Assembly: GCA_964654535.1 (NCBI GenBank)
Contig: CAZZIZ010000132.1
Span: forward strand, 1 to 9,493
Direction of reading: 5' to 3'
Length of the DNA stretch: 9,493 nucleotides
Source of the DNA: CAZZIZ01 sp964654535
GTDB lineage: Bacteria > Bacteroidota > Bacteroidia > Chitinophagales > UBA2359
Part shown: piece by piece, positions 6,668-9,493 of the stretch
How positions within the stretch are numbered: the first letter of the stretch is position 1
How the letters are laid out: each line of letters begins with the position of its first letter
Notes under the pieces: generated by a model
Database searches by the model: none
Told to the model about the DNA's origin: nothing
What the model saw: only the letters and a program-made list of their open reading frames with translations
Position numbers and translations under genes: made by a program

Positions 6668-7390
6668 ATGAAACTGGACATTTTAGCGATCAGCGTACAT
6701 CCCGACGATGCTGAATTGAGTTGCGCAGGCACATTGTTAGCAGCAAAAGCAAATGGCAAGAAGACGGGCATACTAGATTTAACCCGTGGTGAATTGGGAA
6801 CCCGCGGTTCGGCTGACTTGAGAGACGAGGAGGCTGCTGTTTCAGCTAAGATTCTGGGATTGAGCGTTAGAGAGAATTTGGCGATGCGCGATGGTTTCGT
6901 TTTTAATACGGAGGAATACCAATTACAGATTATTGCCGCCATTAGAAAATACCGTCCTGAGATAATATTGGCCAATGCAATAAGGGACCGTCATCCAGAC
7001 CACGGAAATGCGGCGACACTTGCACGCGAAGCAAACTTTAAGGCGGGTTTGATGAAGATTGAAACCCTCGATGACAACGGGAAACAACAGGAACCGTGGC
7101 GAGCCAAACTATTCCATTATATCCAGGACTATTATATAAAGCCGGATTTCGTGGTCGACATAACTGATCATATGGAAAAGAAGATGGAATCGATTAAAGC
7201 CTTTTCTTCACAGTTCTTTAATCCTGACGCTAAAGACGATGAACCCGCGACGTATATTTCTTCGAGCGGCTTTTTAGACAGCATTAGAGCACGGGCAGTT
7301 GAATTGGGTCGCACTACAGGATTTCAATATGCAGAGGGATTTACTGCAAACCGTATTCACGGCGTGAAGCAAATCACTGATATTCACTAA
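6668..7390 (+). CDS. bshB1: Bacillithiol biosynthesis deacetylase BshB1
   Basis: Zinc-dependent LmbE/PIG-L-family hydrolase that removes the acetyl group from N-acetylglucosaminyl-malate, the second step in making bacillithiol, the low-molecular-weight thiol many Bacteroidota and Firmicutes use in place of glutathione. At 240 residues it matches family length. The zinc-site motif HPDDAE is at 11-16 (His11 and Asp14 ligands, Asp13 the likely general base), and the second motif RHPDHGNA supplies His112 as third ligand. The segment GELGTRGSADLRDEEA (41-56) and the C-terminal SIKAFSSQFF are typical of BshB1 rather than other LmbE proteins. It is the only plus-strand gene here and does not adjoin bshA or bshC within the window. 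Its last 17 bp overlap the 3' end of coaE on the opposite strand, leaving no room for a separate terminator. Confidence 0.93.
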   Translation: MKLDILAISVHPDDAELSCAGTLLAAKANGKKTGILDLTRGELGTRGSADLRDEEAAVSAKILGLSVRENLAMRDGFVFNTEEYQLQIIAAIRKYRPEIILANAIRDRHPDHGNAATLAREANFKAGLMKIETLDDNGKQQEPWRAKLFHYIQDYYIKPDFVVDITDHMEKKMESIKAFSSQFFNPDAKDDEPATYISSSGFLDSIRARAVELGRTTGFQYAEGFTANRIHGVKQITDIH

Positions 7391-7973
7391 GTAGTTTTTT
7401 GTGAATCTCGATCACTTGTGAGATTAAGGCCTGCTTGCCATCGTTGACCACAATGTAATCTGCATGCTTTTCCTTTTCTTCATCACTCAACTGATTGGCC
7501 ATTCTGGCTTCAACTTGTTCCTTATTGGAATTGTCTCGTTTGATTACTCTTTCTAATCGAAGCGCTAACGGAGCAGATACAACAATTAGTTTGTCAAGCC
7601 TTTTGTAGGACTCGTTTTCTACTATCAAAGCTGCTTCCTTCAATGCGTAGGGTATTCCGCCGCCAGACTGTTTATTGAACCATTGTTCAGCATCTTCAGC
7701 TACAGCAGGATGAATGATTGAGTTGAGCGCTTCTAGTTTTTCTTTATCCTTAAATACAATTGCTGCAACATCGGAGCGACGTAAAGCACCGGTCGAATCA
7801 TAAATTTCTTCCCCAAACAATTCTTTGACCTGCTTAACGACTAGTCCGTTTTCGTTGGATATACTTTTGCCTCTATCGTCGGCGTAATACACCGGAGTGC
7901 CCAAAATTTCGAAGAGGCGACAAACGGTGGTTTTACCGCTTCCAATGTTTCCTGTTATTCCTACGTTTAGCAT
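7374..7973 (-). CDS. coaE: Dephospho-CoA kinase
   Basis: Catalyses the last step of coenzyme A synthesis, ATP-dependent phosphorylation of the ribose 3'-hydroxyl of dephospho-CoA, in the cytosol. Length is 199 residues, normal for CoaE. The P-loop GNIGSGKTT is at 8-16, followed by VYYADDRGK (28-36) with the substrate-site Asp pair, IIHPAV at 86-91, KEAALIVENES at 112-122 (the Bacteroidota variant of the PLLFE segment), the LID-region IKRD at 144-147, and ADYIVVNDG at 171-179. Its ATG overlaps the stop of the ybbR gene by one nucleotide (TAATG), which indicates translational coupling. It is the last gene of the yajC-ybbR-coaE unit and converges with bshB1. Confidence 0.95.
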   Translation of the reverse strand: MLNVGITGNIGSGKTTVCRLFEILGTPVYYADDRGKSISNENGLVVKQVKELFGEEIYDSTGALRRSDVAAIVFKDKEKLEALNSIIHPAVAEDAEQWFNKQSGGGIPYALKEAALIVENESYKRLDKLIVVSAPLALRLERVIKRDNSNKEQVEARMANQLSDEEKEKHADYIVVNDGKQALISQVIEIHKKLLSEYQ

Positions 7974-8956
7974 TACTTGTAAATAATAAACTCAACAAAC
8001 TTTGGATCGATACGCGCATTTTTCGCTTCTAGAGATTGCGTAGAAATTTTTAAAGGAACTTGATTGTCATTCTCCGGAACTTTGCCACCAAAGTCCGCTT
8101 CTATTTCAAAAAAGCTCTCATCGATTACATTGTAATTGTCTACTGTTAGCTGAAAGCTAAGCTCTGCCTTGTTTGGATAAAGTATGACCTTTTTGTTTTC
8201 TGGTAGATTGACCACTTCTATGTTCACTTCTACTACTTTTTCAGTATACTCGTCTACTTGTACTTCATAGGCAAATTCATCTTGTTCGAAGGTGATGCCC
8301 TGCTCTACGAGATTAGCTAATTTGACCTTGCCTGTTTTATCGCTATTTATATCAGCATAACTTATCGTTTCAGTTGGCCAATTTACTATGTCCTCCACGA
8401 GTTCCATAGGGCCGGTAAGACTCACACTATCTGGAGCTAGTTTTATTTCTTTTAGATCGAATTGTTTCGCGAAACTCAAATCATGTTTAGCGATTACGGG
8501 TACTCTTTTCGTTTGTGCCTCCACAAATTTCATCACCAGTGAATCGGGTTGAACACCACTTATGACTAGGCCGCTGAACTGCTCCGCTATTTGCGGAATT
8601 AGAGATGTCACGGCAATCCTAGAGCTAGATCCGCTTTTACTGAGATCCAACTTTACACCACTTTTTCTTACACTTCGGTTTTTACGCATGAGGCTTCGGC
8701 CTTCTCCTTTTACGGTAACAAAAAGTTCTTCAACCAAAGGAGAAGTGGCGATCATATCAGTAGGAAGGTTTTCATAATTTATTGTAACCGGAATTTCAAG
8801 GGTATATTCTTTTGACAGGGCACCTAGTACCCAAACGATTGTAGCAAGTAAAAGAAATGCGGAGAAGGTCCCTTTTTCAGAAATCTTAAACCATTCACCG
8901 GCGCTCCATTTTTTTTGAAGGCTAGTAAAGTCAAATCCAATTTTTGGACTAGCCAT
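7973..8956 (-). CDS. YbbR-like domain-containing membrane-anchored protein
   Basis: The 327-residue product has a short cytosolic N-terminus, one transmembrane helix at about 30-48 (FSAFLLLATIVWVLGAL) and a long extracytoplasmic part made of YbbR-type repeats. Typical signs are LEIPVTINYENLP right after the membrane segment, VEELFVTVKGEGRSL, VSLTGPMELVEDI and the later ELSFQLTVDNYN. In Firmicutes a YbbR protein (CdaR) regulates the diadenylate cyclase CdaA; in Bacteroidota the gene instead sits between yajC and coaE, and its role is not established, so I do not assign CdaR. It overlaps yajC by 8 nt and coaE by 1 nt, so the three are translated as one tight operon. Confidence 0.88.
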   Translation of the reverse strand: MASPKIGFDFTSLQKKWSAGEWFKISEKGTFSAFLLLATIVWVLGALSKEYTLEIPVTINYENLPTDMIATSPLVEELFVTVKGEGRSLMRKNRSVRKSGVKLDLSKSGSSSRIAVTSLIPQIAEQFSGLVISGVQPDSLVMKFVEAQTKRVPVIAKHDLSFAKQFDLKEIKLAPDSVSLTGPMELVEDIVNWPTETISYADINSDKTGKVKLANLVEQGITFEQDEFAYEVQVDEYTEKVVEVNIEVVNLPENKKVILYPNKAELSFQLTVDNYNVIDESFFEIEADFGGKVPENDNQVPLKISTQSLEAKNARIDPKFVEFIIYK

Positions 8957-9275
8957 CGGTTTCGCCAGCCGAGCTCATATCTGCAGAAAGCGCGTTGCGC
9001 TCTACTTTGAGTTTAACATTGTCCGCCACTTGTAATATAACAGTACGTTCACTCACCTTGGAGATTTTTCCGTGAATACCGCTTTTGGTTACAACCTTAT
9101 CCCCGCTTTTTAAACTCTCATTAAATGACGCCTCTTTTTTCGCTTTTTTCGTTCCCGGACGGAGAATGAAAAAATACATTATCGCTATAATCGCCACCCA
9201 CATTAGCATTTGGATGGTGTTTCCTGTGAGGAAGCCTTCTGGAACAGCCTGAAGTAAAATTGTTAGGTCTATCAT
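8949..9275 (-). CDS. yajC: Preprotein translocase accessory subunit YajC
   Basis: Small single-pass inner-membrane protein that associates with SecDF and the SecYEG translocon and aids protein export. The 108 residues show the family layout: a short N-terminus, one transmembrane helix at about 21-38, the hallmark YFFILRP at 34-40, a basic stretch (TKKAKK), then the compact cytosolic domain with SGDKVVTKSGIHGKI (57-71) and VKLKVERNAL at 87-96. It is the first visible gene of the yajC-ybbR-coaE unit. In many relatives a DUF1573 gene and nusB come directly before yajC; here a structured intergenic element begins about 65 bp upstream, so transcription probably starts in 9276-9340, although no clear promoter can be named. 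Confidence 0.93.
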   Translation of the reverse strand: MIDLTILLQAVPEGFLTGNTIQMLMWVAIIAIMYFFILRPGTKKAKKEASFNESLKSGDKVVTKSGIHGKISKVSERTVILQVADNVKLKVERNALSADMSSAGETDG

Positions 9276-9340
9276 TTCTAATTGTCTACTTAAAATTACT
9301 CAAATCGAATGAGCAATTGGGTATGTCCAAATTTGATGGA

Positions 9341-9493
9341 TTTGGGCGTGCCCCACTCACTTCTGCCCTATGGGCAAGTTCGGGGTCGGGCTTTCGGCCG
9401 TCGCTCTGTTCTGCCAAAAGCAAAAAGCGCATCTAGCTCTTGCGAGCTAAGCGCTTTTCTTGCTTTTGCCAACAGGAGCTCCACATCGACCAA
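9341..9493 (-). repeat. Structured intergenic element, copy B (cut by window edge)
   Basis: This is GC-richer than the surroundings and has no gene. Read on the minus strand it ends with GGGGCACGCCCAAA, preceded by a hairpin and by GACGGCCGAAAGCCCGACCCC. The hairpin pairs CCCC (9351-9354) with GGGG (9382-9385), ACTT (9359-9362) with AAGT (9376-9379), and GCCC (9365-9368) with GGGC (9372-9375). The terminal CGCCCAAA and the AAAGCC or ATAGCC core match copy A at 1564-1795, in the opposite orientation. The far side contains a separate long hairpin. I recall similar sequences as frequent in Bacteroidota intergenic regions; no search was possible. It could be an ncRNA, a dispersed repeat, or a terminator for an upstream gene outside the window. 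Confidence 0.5.
9406..9475. repeat. Long imperfect hairpin within copy B
   Basis: The arms pair as CTGTT (9406-9410) with AACAG (9471-9475), CAAAAGCAA (9415-9423) with TTGCTTTTG (9460-9468), AAAGCGC (9424-9430) with GCGCTTT (9451-9457), and TAGCTC (9434-9439) with GAGCTA (9444-9449), closing on the four-base loop TTGC. Small internal loops separate the blocks. That gives 27 base pairs in about 70 nt, far beyond chance, and the structure is near-symmetric so it would form on either strand. Confidence 0.75.

Noticed and set aside
6658..6975. 105-codon minus-strand frame antisense to the start of bshB1
   Set aside because: It overlaps the zinc-site coding part of bshB1, which has unmistakable family motifs on the plus strand.

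Overview
This 9.5-kb stretch reads as chromosome of a member of the Bacteroidota, probably a Flavobacteriia-like marine or soil bacterium. The assignment rests on gene content: a TonB-dependent receptor with an N-terminal carboxypeptidase-regulatory-like domain, a secreted protein with a C-terminal type IX secretion (T9SS) sorting domain, a BshB1-type bacillithiol deacetylase, and the yajC-ybbR-coaE gene order typical of this phylum. Shine-Dalgarno sites are mostly absent, as is usual there. No rRNA, tRNA, CRISPR array, prophage or transposase is visible.

Layout. Positions 80-1526 (minus strand) hold two overlapping genes: a stand-alone acyltransferase resembling the catalytic core of 2-oxoacid dehydrogenase E2, without lipoyl domain, followed by a fatty-acid-hydroxylase-superfamily membrane enzyme. 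A 305-bp non-coding gap (1527-1831) contains a structured, GC-richer element. Next, reading right to left, come a phenylacetate-CoA ligase (1832-3118) and a two-gene unit made of a TonB-dependent receptor (4059-6320) and a T9SS cargo protein (3219-4055) only 3 nt downstream of it. A 347-bp divergent intergenic region (6321-6667) precedes the only plus-strand gene, bshB1 (6668-7390). It converges on, and overlaps by 17 bp, the end of a tightly packed minus-strand operon yajC-ybbR-coaE (9275 down to 7374). From about 9341 to the window edge there is a second structured intergenic element with a long hairpin.

How the genes relate. The receptor and the T9SS protein are probably co-expressed and both act at the outer membrane or cell surface. 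yajC (Sec accessory), ybbR (membrane-anchored YbbR repeats) and coaE (last step of CoA synthesis) are housekeeping genes joined by overlaps. BshB1 makes the low-molecular-weight thiol bacillithiol. The acyltransferase/hydroxylase pair may modify a lipid or other acyl product, but no substrate can be read from the sequence.

The most interesting non-genic signal is the pair of related intergenic elements in opposite orientations (about 1564-1795 and 9341-9493). They share a terminal CGCCCAAA, an AGCGGNTAGCC-like or CGGCCGAAAGCC-like core, and strong inverted repeats. They look like members of a dispersed Bacteroidota intergenic RNA or repeat family, possibly related to what has been called the Flavo-1 RNA motif; this identification is from memory and unverified. 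No clearly new multi-gene system is evident.
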